From contig CABIWW010000002.1 in NCBI GenBank assembly GCA_902362435.1, forward strand, positions 191,511-255,510: a stretch of 64,000 nt of DNA, in the 5' to 3' direction. Shown here in pieces: positions 1 to 8,824 of this stretch. The translations under genes and the position numbers were made by a program. The stretch comes from Eubacteriaceae bacterium (GTDB lineage: Bacteria; Bacillota; Clostridia; Peptostreptococcales; Anaerovoracaceae). Each line of letters opens with the position of its first letter. Position 1 is the stretch's first letter. The notes beneath the pieces were generated by a model, which searched no databases, was not told where the DNA came from, and saw nothing but the letters and a program-made list of their open reading frames with translations.

Positions 1-2
1 AC

Positions 3-491
3 GGAGACTACATCGACAAAGACACAAGAAAAGACCTTCTTGCAAACAGCCTCACTCTGATCGCAACATCAGAAAACAAAGACACTGTCAATATGGACAC
101 TCTTACGACTGACGCTGTAGGAAGCATCGCTATCGGCGAGCCTACAACTGTACCTGCAGGAAAATATGCAAGCCAGGTATTCGACAACATGGGTATCACT
201 GATCAGATCTCAGGAAAGATCGTTGAAGCAAAGGACGTTCGTGCGGTACTGACTTATGTAAAAGAAGGAAACGCTGACTGCGGATTCGTTTACAGAACAG
301 ACGCTGAAATCGAAAAGGACAACATCGCTATCATCGGTGACGTTGATGAAAGCCTTCACGATCCTATCGTATACCCTGCCGCTATCCTGAAGGACGCTCC
401 ACAGGCTGACTCAGCTGCTGACTTCTACGATTTCCTCCAGAGTGACTTCGCCAAGAAGGTATTCGAAAAATACGGATTCACTGTAAAATAG
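3..491 (+). CDS. modA: molybdate ABC transporter substrate-binding protein, 5'-truncated by the window edge
   Basis: This is the C-terminal part of the extracellular molybdate-binding protein that delivers oxyanion to the ModBC permease. The reading frame is open from base 3, and the stretch NSLTLIAT followed by an IAIGEPTTVPAGKYA block is typical of ModA; the C-terminus ends in VFEKYGFTVK. The upstream half, with its signal peptide, lies outside the window. The stop is 33 bases before modB, so the genes probably form one operon. Tungstate specificity (TupA/WtpA) cannot be excluded from this fragment, but the ModA-like motifs favour molybdate. Confidence 0.9.
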   Translation, partial: GDYIDKDTRKDLLANSLTLIATSENKDTVNMDTLTTDAVGSIAIGEPTTVPAGKYASQVFDNMGITDQISGKIVEAKDVRAVLTYVKEGNADCGFVYRTDAEIEKDNIAIIGDVDESLHDPIVYPAAILKDAPQADSAADFYDFLQSDFAKKVFEKYGFTVK

Positions 492-524
492 CTGACGATT
501 TTTTCAGGTAAGTACTGTAAGATT

Positions 525-1199
525 ATGTTTGAACCAATTTTTTTATCGATCAGAGTTGCATTGCTTGCAACTGTTATCGCCTTTTTTCTGGGCGTGCTCT
601 TTGCCTATCTACTGACAAAGAAAAAGGTTCCCGGCAAGAACATATGGGAAACGATACTTATCCTCCCCATGATCCTGCCGCCATCGATAGTAGGTTACTT
701 ACTGTTAAAAATATTCGGAAAGAGAGGCCCCATCGGGGCTTTTCTTCTGGATACATTCGGGATCCAGATAGTATTCACATGGATCGCCTGCGTCATAGCG
801 GCGACCGTTGTGGCACTTCCGCTGATGTATCAGAATGCAAAGGGCGCCTTCCAGAGTGTCGATCCGAGCTATGAGCTTGCTGCAAAGACGCTGGGAAGCA
901 GTTCGTTCAAAGTGTTCAGGACCGTCACATTTCCGCTGTCAGGTCCCGGCATCGTGAGCGGCATCGTCCTCACGTTCGCAAGAGCTCTCGGCGAGTTCGG
1001 AGCTACGCTGATGCTGGCAGGAAACATCCCGGGCAAAACGCAGACCATACCTACTGCGATCTACTATGCTGTCGTTGTCGGAAAAGATGAAAAAGCCTCA
1101 ATGCTCGTGCTGATAATGGTACTTTTCAGTTTCGCACTCGTATTCGGGCTGAATATGTGGCTCAAAAGGCGAGAAAAGCGCGGAGGGTTAGTAAGATGA
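525..1199 (+). CDS. modB: molybdate ABC transporter permease
   Basis: A 224-residue integral membrane permease with about five hydrophobic segments, starting inside the first helix region (MFEPIFLSIRVALLATVIAF). The EAA loop of binding-protein-dependent permeases is visible near residues 120-140 (AAKTLGSSSFKVFRTVTFPL), where it would contact the ATPase. Length matches ModB. Its TGA stop overlaps the ATG of modC (ATGA), which indicates translational coupling. The role is transmembrane passage of molybdate, driven by ModC. Confidence 0.94.
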   Translation: MFEPIFLSIRVALLATVIAFFLGVLFAYLLTKKKVPGKNIWETILILPMILPPSIVGYLLLKIFGKRGPIGAFLLDTFGIQIVFTWIACVIAATVVALPLMYQNAKGAFQSVDPSYELAAKTLGSSSFKVFRTVTFPLSGPGIVSGIVLTFARALGEFGATLMLAGNIPGKTQTIPTAIYYAVVVGKDEKASMLVLIMVLFSFALVFGLNMWLKRREKRGGLVR

Positions 1200-1855
1200 G
1201 TATAGCTTTTAAACTGAACAAAAAACTTAACTACTTCGATCTCGATGTGGAATTTTCCATGGGGAACGAGCTTCTGGTCATTGAAGGCGCTTCCGGTGCA
1301 GGCAAAACTACGATCCTGAACTGCCTCGCCGGTATAGTCACTCCCGACGAGGGCAAAATCACCATTGACGACAGAGTCCTTTTCAGTCATACTGATAAAG
1401 TGAATATTCCGGCTGAAAAGAGAAATATAGGATATCTTTTTCAGAATTACGCACTGTTCCCAAACATGACGGTAAAACAGAACGTGCTTTACGGTCTGAA
1501 GAACAAACGCGAATACAGGAAAAAGGCAACCAGGAAGGAACTGCTTGAATACGCAGATCATATGATGGAGACGCTGGGTATCGCGCATCTTGCACCGAAA
1601 AACTCGACTGCCATCTCCGGAGGAGAAAAGCAGCGAGTGGCACTTGCAAGAGCGATGGTCACCAAGCCTTCTCTGCTGCTTCTTGACGAGCCGTTCTCTG
1701 CACTGGACGAAAACACCAAAGGTAAGATATACGAGGAATTCAGAGCTTTCAAGGACAGCCTGAAGATCCCGACGATCCTTATAACCCACAATCACCGCGA
1801 AGCTGAGCTTTTCGCGGACAGGAACATAACGTTAAAGGAAGGCAGGATAGTATAA
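1196..1855 (+). CDS. modC: molybdate ABC transporter ATP-binding protein, short form
   Basis: A 219-residue ATPase with Walker A GASGAGKTT, signature SGGEKQR and Walker B LLLLDEPFSALD. The ATG at 1196 is chosen because it overlaps the modB stop and is preceded by a GGAGG-like site around 1180-1187; an upstream in-frame GTG at 1157 would lie inside modB. Full ModC proteins usually carry a C-terminal molybdate-binding TOBE/Mop domain of about 120 residues, and this protein ends just after the H-loop region, so that domain is missing. Substrate feedback would then need another protein, possibly the next gene. Confidence 0.93.
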   Translation: MSIAFKLNKKLNYFDLDVEFSMGNELLVIEGASGAGKTTILNCLAGIVTPDEGKITIDDRVLFSHTDKVNIPAEKRNIGYLFQNYALFPNMTVKQNVLYGLKNKREYRKKATRKELLEYADHMMETLGIAHLAPKNSTAISGGEKQRVALARAMVTKPSLLLLDEPFSALDENTKGKIYEEFRAFKDSLKIPTILITHNHREAELFADRNITLKEGRIV

Positions 1856-2875
1856 ATGAAAGAAGTTACGGTAGAACAGGCTGTGGGGACAGTGCTCGCG
1901 CATGACCTCACTCAGATAATCCCGGGCGAATACAAGGGCCCTAAATTCAAAAAAGGACATATAATAACAGAGGAGGACATTCCTCTGCTTCTTTCTATGG
2001 GGAAAAGACATCTTTTCGTCCTGGAAAAAGACGACAACGATGTGCACGAAAACGAAGCAGCTTACAGGATCGCTTCAAAAGCTGCGGGCGACGGCATCGA
2101 GCTCACTGATCCTTCAGAGGGCAAGATCGAGCTCAAGGCGACTTATGACGGGCTCCTCAAGATAGACCGAGACAGGCTGTACGAGCTCGTGTCACAGGAT
2201 GAGATCATGTTCGCAACGATACATGAAAACATAGTTGTCAGAAAAGGTGAAAAGCTGGCAGGAACCAGGATAATCCCTCTGTTCATCGCAGAAGAGCTCC
2301 TGCAGCAGGCCGAATCCATACTTGAAGACGGCCCTGTCATAAAGATAGTCCCTCTCAGAGAAATGAAAGTCGGTGTCGTTACTACCGGCAGCGAAGTTTA
2401 CAACGGTATCATCGAAGACAAATTCGGTCCGGTGCTTGTGAGAAAATTCGACGAACTCGGCAGCAAGGTCGAAAAACAGGTCTTTGCCGATGACGATGAC
2501 GAAATGATCGCAGGCTGCATCAGGCAGCTTATCGATGAAGGAATGGACATCATAGGCGTCACAGGCGGGATGTCTGTAGACCCTGACGACATGACTCCTT
2601 CAGGCATCAGAAAAGCAGGCGGAGAAGTCGTAAGCTACGGCGCACCGGTGCTGCCGGGAGCTATGTTCATGCTCTCGTATGTGGGAAACGTTCCTGTAGT
2701 GGGACTTCCGGGATGCGTGATGTACAGCCGTACGAGTATTTTCGATCTGATCGTTCCGAGACTCCTCGCCGGCGAAAAGATCACGAAAAAGGATATCGTG
2801 AAGCTGGCTCACGGCGGACTGTGTCTCAACTGTAAAGTATGCACATTCCCTGTATGCGGTTTCGGCAAGGCATAG
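1856..2875 (+). CDS. molybdopterin-binding protein (MoeA/MogA-domain)
   Basis: A 339-residue protein whose ATG directly follows the modC stop, so it belongs to the molybdate operon. The central part has the MoCF_biosynth fold signature: GVVTTGSEVYNG, then DIIGVTGGMSVDPDDMTP and a PGCVMYSRTS loop. The N-terminus (VEQAVGTVLAHDLTQI) resembles the domain found in molybdopterin-binding proteins next to xanthine dehydrogenase and mod genes. The C-terminus carries a cysteine cluster (CLNCKVCTFPVC) that could bind a metal. It probably handles molybdopterin during cofactor insertion or maturation; the exact reaction cannot be read from the sequence. Confidence 0.85.
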   Translation: MKEVTVEQAVGTVLAHDLTQIIPGEYKGPKFKKGHIITEEDIPLLLSMGKRHLFVLEKDDNDVHENEAAYRIASKAAGDGIELTDPSEGKIELKATYDGLLKIDRDRLYELVSQDEIMFATIHENIVVRKGEKLAGTRIIPLFIAEELLQQAESILEDGPVIKIVPLREMKVGVVTTGSEVYNGIIEDKFGPVLVRKFDELGSKVEKQVFADDDDEMIAGCIRQLIDEGMDIIGVTGGMSVDPDDMTPSGIRKAGGEVVSYGAPVLPGAMFMLSYVGNVPVVGLPGCVMYSRTSIFDLIVPRLLAGEKITKKDIVKLAHGGLCLNCKVCTFPVCGFGKA

Positions 2876-2902
2876 AACGGACATTCAAAGCCCTGCAATA
2901 TA

Positions 2903-2957
2903 CAAAAGAGGATATCATATCGGCATGATCATCTTGCCTGTATGGTATCCTCTTTTG
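2903..2957 (+). terminator. inverted repeat downstream of the mod operon, probable terminator
   Basis: A 16-bp stem (arms 2903-2918 and 2942-2957, one G-T pair) starts 28 bases after the molybdopterin-binding gene. The 3' arm itself ends in CTCTTTTG, giving a short T-rich tail. The 5' arm starts CAAAAGAG, so the structure could also act for the convergent DUF2325 gene. Confidence 0.6.
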
Positions 2958-3041
2958 CCTGTATGCTTTATTTTGTGTTTTAATATGTCGACTGCGTATC
3001 CGGGTGCATCCACGGACACATCAGTATATTTCGTGTACTTC

Positions 3042-3335
3042 TCAGCTTACCGGCGTCGCACCGTGCTCCAGGAGCAGATTTGTCAGTGCTGAAGCGCTGC
3101 TGCTGTGTGCTCTGGCGATCTGGATCCTGTTTCTTTTGGCCTCGTTCACAGCGCTCTTGACCATCTTGTGCGACACTGTGTTCGTGAGCAGTATCATCAG
3201 ATCGGGAGTCCCCAGATTCTTCTTGAATCCGCTCCTCTCCTTGACAAAAACTTTCGCATCACATCCATGTTTTTCGCATATCTCTTCGTATTGACGGACC
3301 ATTCTCTCATGACCTCCGATTATTACAACACTCAT
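3042..3335 (-). CDS. DUF2325 domain protein
   Basis: A 97-residue protein that begins MSVVIIGGHERMVRQYEEICE and continues with a Rossmann-like alternation (PDLMILLTNTVSHKMVKSAVNEAKR) and a C-terminal HSSSASALTNLL segment. This matches the DUF2325 family, small cytosolic proteins of unknown biochemical function. It is transcribed alone, convergent to the mod operon, with a predicted promoter about 180 bases upstream and a hairpin in the leader. Confidence 0.75.
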   Translation of the reverse strand: MSVVIIGGHERMVRQYEEICEKHGCDAKVFVKERSGFKKNLGTPDLMILLTNTVSHKMVKSAVNEAKRNRIQIARAHSSSASALTNLLLEHGATPVS

Positions 3336-3924
3336 AAATCCCTCCTGACCATAACAGCAAAAACTGCTATTTATTTATCTGTGGTTAGCTTTCGCTAACC
3401 CACTTTTAAATATATACGGGTACTATCATCAGAAATACCCGTCCCTCTGTACCTCATGCGGATGCTTTTGACATCTCGCATCCAGTTATGTTCAACTAAC
3501 TTATAGTGACATCTTACAATTATTCTGTATATTTGTCAATAGCAACATGCATCAAATAATGTAAAAACTTTGTGAACTTGCTGAAACTCCCCGGTCCTGC
3601 CAGTCATATAGATCGTATGCAGCAGATCAAGATTATGACAGGTTCAGCTGCAGCCCGTGTTTGCCGGAACTCAGCTGAGCCTGCTGTAAAGCCGGAGCTG
3701 CCCGAGCCTGTCAGTCAGGCCTATGCGGCAAAGTCATGGATACAGTGATGCGCATTCGTCGCTTATTCCAGCAGCTATAAGTGTCTCACCAGTCATATCT
3801 GCAAGTTATGTTTGTATGTACGGCACGACTTCTCCGATCTTCCCGTTCCATTCGCTTATGATTTCCTGCTTTTACTTTTTATTTTATCCAGTTTCCGTGC
3901 TTCTCTCAGTTCTGTGCCGTAACG
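3336..3924. other. intergenic region with leader hairpin
   Basis: No convincing gene is seen. A nearly perfect hairpin at 3381-3403 (GGTTAGC, four-base loop, GCTAACC) and a 7-bp inverted pair at 3416-3422/3436-3442 lie in the presumed leader of the DUF2325 gene. The rest up to the lipoate ligase stop is featureless to the eye. Confidence 0.5.
3511..3539 (-). promoter_or_regulatory. sigma-70-type promoter for the DUF2325 gene
   Basis: On the minus strand a perfect TTGACA (3539-3534) is followed after 17 bases by TAAGAT (3516-3511). The predicted transcript has a leader of about 170 bases containing the 3381-3403 hairpin. Confidence 0.55.
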
Positions 3925-4926
3925 CTATTTTTCACATATTATACCTGCGATATCCGCTGGACTGATATTCGTTACTGACCCCTCAGGCATCAGCGATTCG
4001 AGCCTTTCCCTGATCTGCCCGTATTCGTAGCGGCATCCTCTGAGCATCCTGCTGATCTTTGCCATATCGGCAGTGCCGAAGAAATTGCCTGTGATCTCTA
4101 TATCCTCTATAACGCCTTTCTTCACATTCATACTGCAGCATACATCTCCGCCATCACATCTGCCCTGCTTCGTGATATCGAATTCCGGATTTCTGCCGTA
4201 TATGTTCTCCCAGCTGCCGAACCTGTCTATCGCGATCTCCTCCAGACGCTCGATATCCTCGGGCATGAGCTGTATGACCTGAGAATCGTCTGTGATGAAC
4301 TTTGCTATTATCTTATCTCTGAATTCCGTCATCGACAGCGGATCCGTGAAATAGTCGCTGATATTGCCGACGTGCTCACGCACAGAGCTGACCCCTTTCG
4401 ACTGGAGCTTTTCCTCATTCGAGACTGTGCTCCTTTCCAGCATGTCAAGATCCGTGCTGTAAAGCAGCGATCCGTGATGAACGACGAATCCGTTACGCAT
4501 ATACTGTGCATTGCCGGAAACCTTCTTTCCGTCTACCATGATGTCGTTCCTGCCGTCAAAGTACGCTTCCACCCCAAGCGACTGCAGCACCTCTATCACC
4601 GGCTCCGTATATTCCCTGAACGAGATCTGCTCAGACTGTGCGGGTGCGATGAAAGTGAACTGCCATCCGCCGAGATCTGTGAATATCGTGCCTCCGCCTG
4701 ACATGCGCCTCACTACATTGATATCGTTTTCCTCCACGAAACGGCTGTTGATCTCTCTGTACGTGTTCTGGAACTTTCCTACCATCACAGTCGGCGTCGT
4801 CCTCCATATCAGAAAAACAGTCTTGTCCCTGAACGGCTTCTCTGAAGTCAGGTAATATTCCAGTGCAAAATTGTAGTATACGTCCAGCGAATCGTTTTCT
4901 ATGTAAATGTAGTTATTTTCTTCCAT
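3925..4926 (-). CDS. lplA: lipoate-protein ligase, copy 1
   Basis: A 333-residue enzyme that activates lipoate (or octanoate) with ATP and attaches it to lysines of lipoyl domains. Visible signatures are RRMSGGGTIFTDLGG for lipoyl-AMP binding, GKKVSGNAQ with the catalytic lysine, and HHGSLL. A C-terminal accessory domain is present. The start at 4926 has AGGAGG about nine bases upstream and overlaps the last 14 bases of lipA; an upstream in-frame start would lie deep inside lipA. It is the last gene of the acetoin dehydrogenase/lipoate run. Confidence 0.9.
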   Translation of the reverse strand: MEENNYIYIENDSLDVYYNFALEYYLTSEKPFRDKTVFLIWRTTPTVMVGKFQNTYREINSRFVEENDINVVRRMSGGGTIFTDLGGWQFTFIAPAQSEQISFREYTEPVIEVLQSLGVEAYFDGRNDIMVDGKKVSGNAQYMRNGFVVHHGSLLYSTDLDMLERSTVSNEEKLQSKGVSSVREHVGNISDYFTDPLSMTEFRDKIIAKFITDDSQVIQLMPEDIERLEEIAIDRFGSWENIYGRNPEFDITKQGRCDGGDVCCSMNVKKGVIEDIEITGNFFGTADMAKISRMLRGCRYEYGQIRERLESLMPEGSVTNISPADIAGIICEK

Positions 4927-5755
4927 AGCTAAGAGCCTCCTCTGCGTGGTATGAGCTGCGTACAAGCGTACCGCTCGCCACGTATGCGAATCCTTTCTCT
5001 TCTCCCGCTTTTCGGTACTCGTCAAAGACCTCCTCCGAAATGTATTCCTGCACCGGCAGATGATCCTCTGTCGGCTGCATGTACTGCCCTATCGTCAGGA
5101 TATCGCAGTTTGTCTCTCTCACGTCATCCATCAGCGCCAGCACTTCCTCTTTCGTCTCTCCCAGTCCCACCATGATGCCTGTTTTCGTCAGCACATCAGG
5201 ACGCATTTCCTTTGCTCTCTGCAGGACTCGCAGCGACCTGTCATAGTTCGCCTCAGGTCTTGCCTCGCTGTAAAGTCTCGGAACCGTCTCTATGTTGTGG
5301 TTAAGTACATCCGGCTCGGCATCCATCACGATCTTCAGCGCTTCCAGGCTTCCCCTGAGATCCGGGATCAACACTTCCACCGTTATGTCTTCCGAATAAT
5401 GGCGAAGTGCCCGGATCGTCGCTGCAAACTGCTCTGCACCGCCGTTTTTGAGATCATCTCTCGTAACGCTCGTGACCACCACATGTTTGAGCCCCATCAA
5501 CGCTGCGGCCTTTGCTATCCTCTCAGGTTCGTGAGGATCCACCTTTTCCGCATCGCCGTTCATGATGTTGCAAAACCTGCAGTTTCTGGTGCACTGACTG
5601 CCGAGGATCATGAATGTGGCGGTTTTGCGCCTGAAGCATTCACCCATGTTCGGACAGCTCGCCGCACTGCAGACTGTATTCAGCCTGTATACATCAAGCA
5701 TCTTTCTGACATTGTCCACATCATTCTGATTGTATCTTACTCTGACCTGCCCCAT
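4913..5755 (-). CDS. lipA: lipoyl synthase (radical SAM)
   Basis: A 280-residue radical SAM enzyme that inserts two sulfurs into protein-bound octanoyl groups. It has the family-specific auxiliary cluster motif (CSAASCPNMGEC), the radical SAM motif CTRNCRFC, and the C-terminal RSSYHAEE whose serine ligates the auxiliary cluster. Length matches the family. It lies between the lipoyl-domain gene and lplA, so endogenous lipoylation is encoded beside the complex that needs it. No octanoyltransferase lipB is visible in the window. Confidence 0.96.
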   Translation of the reverse strand: MGQVRVRYNQNDVDNVRKMLDVYRLNTVCSAASCPNMGECFRRKTATFMILGSQCTRNCRFCNIMNGDAEKVDPHEPERIAKAAALMGLKHVVVTSVTRDDLKNGGAEQFAATIRALRHYSEDITVEVLIPDLRGSLEALKIVMDAEPDVLNHNIETVPRLYSEARPEANYDRSLRVLQRAKEMRPDVLTKTGIMVGLGETKEEVLALMDDVRETNCDILTIGQYMQPTEDHLPVQEYISEEVFDEYRKAGEEKGFAYVASGTLVRSSYHAEEALSYGRK

Positions 5756-5783
5756 AACTCACACCTCTTGCGCGTCTGCGCCT

Positions 5784-6020
5784 TTATGCCTTGTCTATCA
5801 CTGCCACGACTGCCCCAACATTTACAGCAGAGCCTTCATCGAAGCACATCTCCGAAAGGACTCCGTCGGCGGTAGCCTCCACCTCGCATACGACTTTGTC
5901 GGTCTCTATCTCAAAGATCGGTTCGCCGCTTGTCACCTGCTCACCCTTTCCCTTGAGCCACGATACGAGGACTCCGTTTTTCATGTTGTTGCTCAACTTT
6001 GGCATATAAATGTTTTCCAT
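5784..6020 (-). CDS. stand-alone lipoyl domain protein
   Basis: A 78-residue protein consisting only of a biotinyl/lipoyl domain. It begins MENIYMPKLSNNMKNGVL and carries the lipoylation motif IETDKVVCEVEA, with the lysine at the beta-turn position. No catalytic or subunit-binding domain follows. It sits between two lipoate ligase genes and lipA, so it may act as an extra swinging arm for the acetoin dehydrogenase complex or as a carrier on which lipoate is assembled, comparable to GcvH in the Bacillus pathway. Either role is inference. Confidence 0.85.
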   Translation of the reverse strand: MENIYMPKLSNNMKNGVLVSWLKGKGEQVTSGEPIFEIETDKVVCEVEATADGVLSEMCFDEGSAVNVGAVVAVIDKA

Positions 6021-6035
6021 CTCATACCTCTCTAT

Positions 6036-6965
6036 CTATATAAACATCTTAGTGTTGTTTTCAAGTATCTCTCTGACGTATTTCTCGGAATATCTGTGTC
6101 CCACATATTCCTTTTCCAGAACTTCCTCTCTGATAACATCGAGCGGGGAGCCTGCGAAATCCGTCTCTATTTTTCGTATTATGCCTTTTTCAACGAAAAA
6201 CTCTATATCAAAAATTTTTCCTCCGAAAAAGCACCGTTCCCTTGCTGAAAATTTAGGCGATCTGCCTATCACCCAGTCCCAGCTGCTGAATTTGCCGGTC
6301 TGGCTTTCTATCAGGCGCTTTTCTTCTTCGCTGAGGACGATCTCTTCGCCGCCTCTGCAGAAGTAGTCCGCTATGTATTTTTTGAATTCCTCCGCTGTGA
6401 CGTCCAGGTATTTCCGGATGTTCACAACGCTGCTCTTTACTGATTTTGTAGCCTTCGAGCTGTATGACGAGCTGTCGGACTTGAGATATTTTCTCAGTTT
6501 TTCAAGGTCAGCGTCAAAGAGCAATGTGCCATGATGTATGATTTTTTTTCCTTTGATTATCTGAGCATTACCTGAAATCTTATCGTCCATTATGACTATA
6601 TCGCTCTTGTTACGCTTAGATGCAGAGACTCCGAGTGAATGCAGCATTTCGATGACAGGAGAGAGGAACTCGTCATACTGGTCGGCGGCGTCCATATCAA
6701 AATCACGGATCACACTGAAATTGATATTGCCTCTGTCGTGAAAGACAGCTCCGCCGCCTGAATTGCGTCTTGCCAGAACTATACCGTCTGCCATCGCCTC
6801 ATCCACATTCACTTCCTCGAAGATGTTCTGATTTCTTCCGACTACTACGGAATCCTCATTCGTCCAGATGATGAAGCAGTCATCGTCCGCCGCATTCCGG
6901 CACAGGTACTCTTCGAGAGCCAGGTTGTAAAACACGTTTTGATTATCACTTATCAGCCATTTCAT
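6036..6965 (-). CDS. lipoate-protein ligase, copy 2
   Basis: A 309-residue paralogue of the ligase at 3925-4926. It keeps ARRNSGGGAVFHDRG, the lysine region DDKISGNAQ and IIHHGTLLF. The two copies differ clearly in sequence, so this is not a recent duplication. It ends 15 bases before the stand-alone lipoyl domain and starts 92 bases after the E3 gene. One copy may act as the ATP-dependent ligase and the other as an amidotransferase or octanoyl-specific enzyme, but the sequence does not decide which. Confidence 0.88.
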   Translation of the reverse strand: MKWLISDNQNVFYNLALEEYLCRNAADDDCFIIWTNEDSVVVGRNQNIFEEVNVDEAMADGIVLARRNSGGGAVFHDRGNINFSVIRDFDMDAADQYDEFLSPVIEMLHSLGVSASKRNKSDIVIMDDKISGNAQIIKGKKIIHHGTLLFDADLEKLRKYLKSDSSSYSSKATKSVKSSVVNIRKYLDVTAEEFKKYIADYFCRGGEEIVLSEEEKRLIESQTGKFSSWDWVIGRSPKFSARERCFFGGKIFDIEFFVEKGIIRKIETDFAGSPLDVIREEVLEKEYVGHRYSEKYVREILENNTKMFI

Positions 6966-7057
6966 ATCCCTGCAAAACCTTTCTTTGTCAGTTTATGTTA
7001 TGTTTGTCTTGCTTTGTCTTTGTCTGTCTGTTTTTGACGTTATTCGTCTATTTGCGA

Positions 7058-8803
7058 TTAAAAATGTATCGCTCTTCCATCCACGGCATGCATAGCTTCG
7101 TGCATGATTTCTGATACTGTAGGATGCGGATGTATAGCCATCGCAACTTCCTCTGCAGTGCTTTCAAGCTTCATTGCAACTACTGCCTCTGCGATCATGT
7201 CTGTAGCGTGGATGCAGTAAAGATGCACGCCTACGATCTCGCCGTACTTGGCTTCTGCGATCACCTTTACAAGTCCTCTTTCCTCTCCTGCTACCTTGGC
7301 TTTGCCGTTTGCCATGAGAGGGAACTTGCCGACTTTGATCTTGCCGTATTTCTCTGCAGCCTGCTTTTCTGTAAGTCCTACGCTTGCGATCTCAGGCTGG
7401 ATGTAAATAGCGCTCGGGATCTTGCTGTAATCCATTACTGCCTTTTCACCGCAGATATTTTCTACTGCTACGATACCTTCCATCGAAGCTGTATGCGCGA
7501 GCATCGCCTTGCCGTTCACATCGCCTATCGCATATACACCGTCAACCGAGGTCTTGAGCATCTCGTCTGTAACGATAGCGCCTCTTTCAGTCTTGATGCC
7601 GAGAGCTTCAGTATCTATGCCTGCAAGGCTAGGTCCTCTGCCGACTGCCATCAGCACCTGCTCTGCAGGGAGCTCCTGTACTTTGCCGTCCTTCTCGAAC
7701 CTGACGCTGTCTGCAGTGATCTCAGTAACCTTTGCACTGGTGTAAATATCGATGCCGAGCTCTTTCAGGTGACCTGTCACCTGAGTAGTGATCTCTTCGT
7801 CCACCATAGGAAGTATGCGGTCGAGGAATTCGACTACGCTCACCTTTACGCCTATAGTAGCGAGGAAGTATGCGAATTCTATACCGATGACTCCGCCGCC
7901 GATGACTACCATCGATTCCGGTGCTTCGTCTATGTCGAGCATCTCCGTGCTTGTCAGCACTGTAGCTTCAGGTGATATCTCTATCGGCAGGCTCTTTGCC
8001 TGTGAACCTGTTGCAATGATCACATTTGCTGCCGTTATCTTCTTGCCGCCTACTTCAACTGTGTGCGGATCGATCAGCTTTCCTTCGCCGTTTTCGATCA
8101 CTGCGCCGTTTCCTTTGAGCAGCCCCTGAACACCGCCTACCAGCTGGCTGACTACGTTCTTCTTTCTGGCCTGCACTTTCTTGAGATCGAGTGCTGCTGA
8201 CGATGTGTCAACGTCCACTACTCCGAACTGTGCGCTTTCCTTGACTTCCTTGAGAGCCTCTGCGCTTCTGAGGAGTGCCTTCGTAGGGATGCAGCCGACA
8301 TTGAGGCATGTGCCGCCGAAATGTTCTTTCTCGATGATCACTGTCTTCTTGCCCATCTGTGCCGCCTTGATCGCTGCCACGTATCCGCCCGGGCCGCCGC
8401 CGATGACTGCGATATCGTAATCGTAGCCTGCGCCGTCTGATGCTTTGTCTTCTGTTTTCTCAGCCTTTGCAGGAGCTGCTTCAGCTGCCGGCGCCGCTGC
8501 GCTGTCTGATGCGTTGTCGCCAAGCTGTGCCAGTGAATCGGCGATCAGATCGTCGATGTTCTCATCGGCGTCTCCAACGATCGCGATCGGGAGAGTCACA
8601 GGGATCTTGTCGCCTGCCTCGATGAAAAGCTTTCTTACCACGCCATCCTGCGTTGCTTCTATATCCATGTTAGTCTTGTCTGTCTCGACAGAGAAGAGAG
8701 GCTCGCCTTTTGCAACGGCTTCGCCCTCTGCCTTGTACCATTCGACAAGCTTTCCTTCGCTCATATTAAAGCCCAGTTTGGGCATTATGATTACTTCTGC
8801 CAT
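7058..8803 (-). CDS. acoL: dihydrolipoyl dehydrogenase (E3) with N-terminal lipoyl domain
   Basis: A 581-residue flavoprotein that reoxidises dihydrolipoyl groups with NAD+. Residues 1-80 are a lipoyl domain (VETDKTNMDIEA); an Ala/Glu-rich linker follows; then FAD binding (GGGPGGYVAA), the redox disulfide GGTCLNVGC, the NAD site GGGVIGIEFA and the C-terminal HPHPTVSE with the catalytic His-Glu. Start 8803 is preferred because an AAAGGATC site lies just upstream; an in-frame ATG at 8818 overlaps that site. A tandem pair of structured elements lies immediately upstream. Confidence 0.94.
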   Translation of the reverse strand: MAEVIIMPKLGFNMSEGKLVEWYKAEGEAVAKGEPLFSVETDKTNMDIEATQDGVVRKLFIEAGDKIPVTLPIAIVGDADENIDDLIADSLAQLGDNASDSAAAPAAEAAPAKAEKTEDKASDGAGYDYDIAVIGGGPGGYVAAIKAAQMGKKTVIIEKEHFGGTCLNVGCIPTKALLRSAEALKEVKESAQFGVVDVDTSSAALDLKKVQARKKNVVSQLVGGVQGLLKGNGAVIENGEGKLIDPHTVEVGGKKITAANVIIATGSQAKSLPIEISPEATVLTSTEMLDIDEAPESMVVIGGGVIGIEFAYFLATIGVKVSVVEFLDRILPMVDEEITTQVTGHLKELGIDIYTSAKVTEITADSVRFEKDGKVQELPAEQVLMAVGRGPSLAGIDTEALGIKTERGAIVTDEMLKTSVDGVYAIGDVNGKAMLAHTASMEGIVAVENICGEKAVMDYSKIPSAIYIQPEIASVGLTEKQAAEKYGKIKVGKFPLMANGKAKVAGEERGLVKVIAEAKYGEIVGVHLYCIHATDMIAEAVVAMKLESTAEEVAMAIHPHPTVSEIMHEAMHAVDGRAIHF

Positions 8804-8824
8804 TTTTGATCCTTTCATCTATTT

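Noticed and set aside
1157..1195. GTG start for modC
   Set aside because: It lies within modB; the ATG at 1196 has a ribosome site and overlaps the modB stop.
3381..3403. DtxR/IdeR-type iron box
   Set aside because: The half-sites GGTTAGC/GCTAACC fit loosely but are separated by four extra bases, so the dyad spacing is wrong. A hairpin explains it better.
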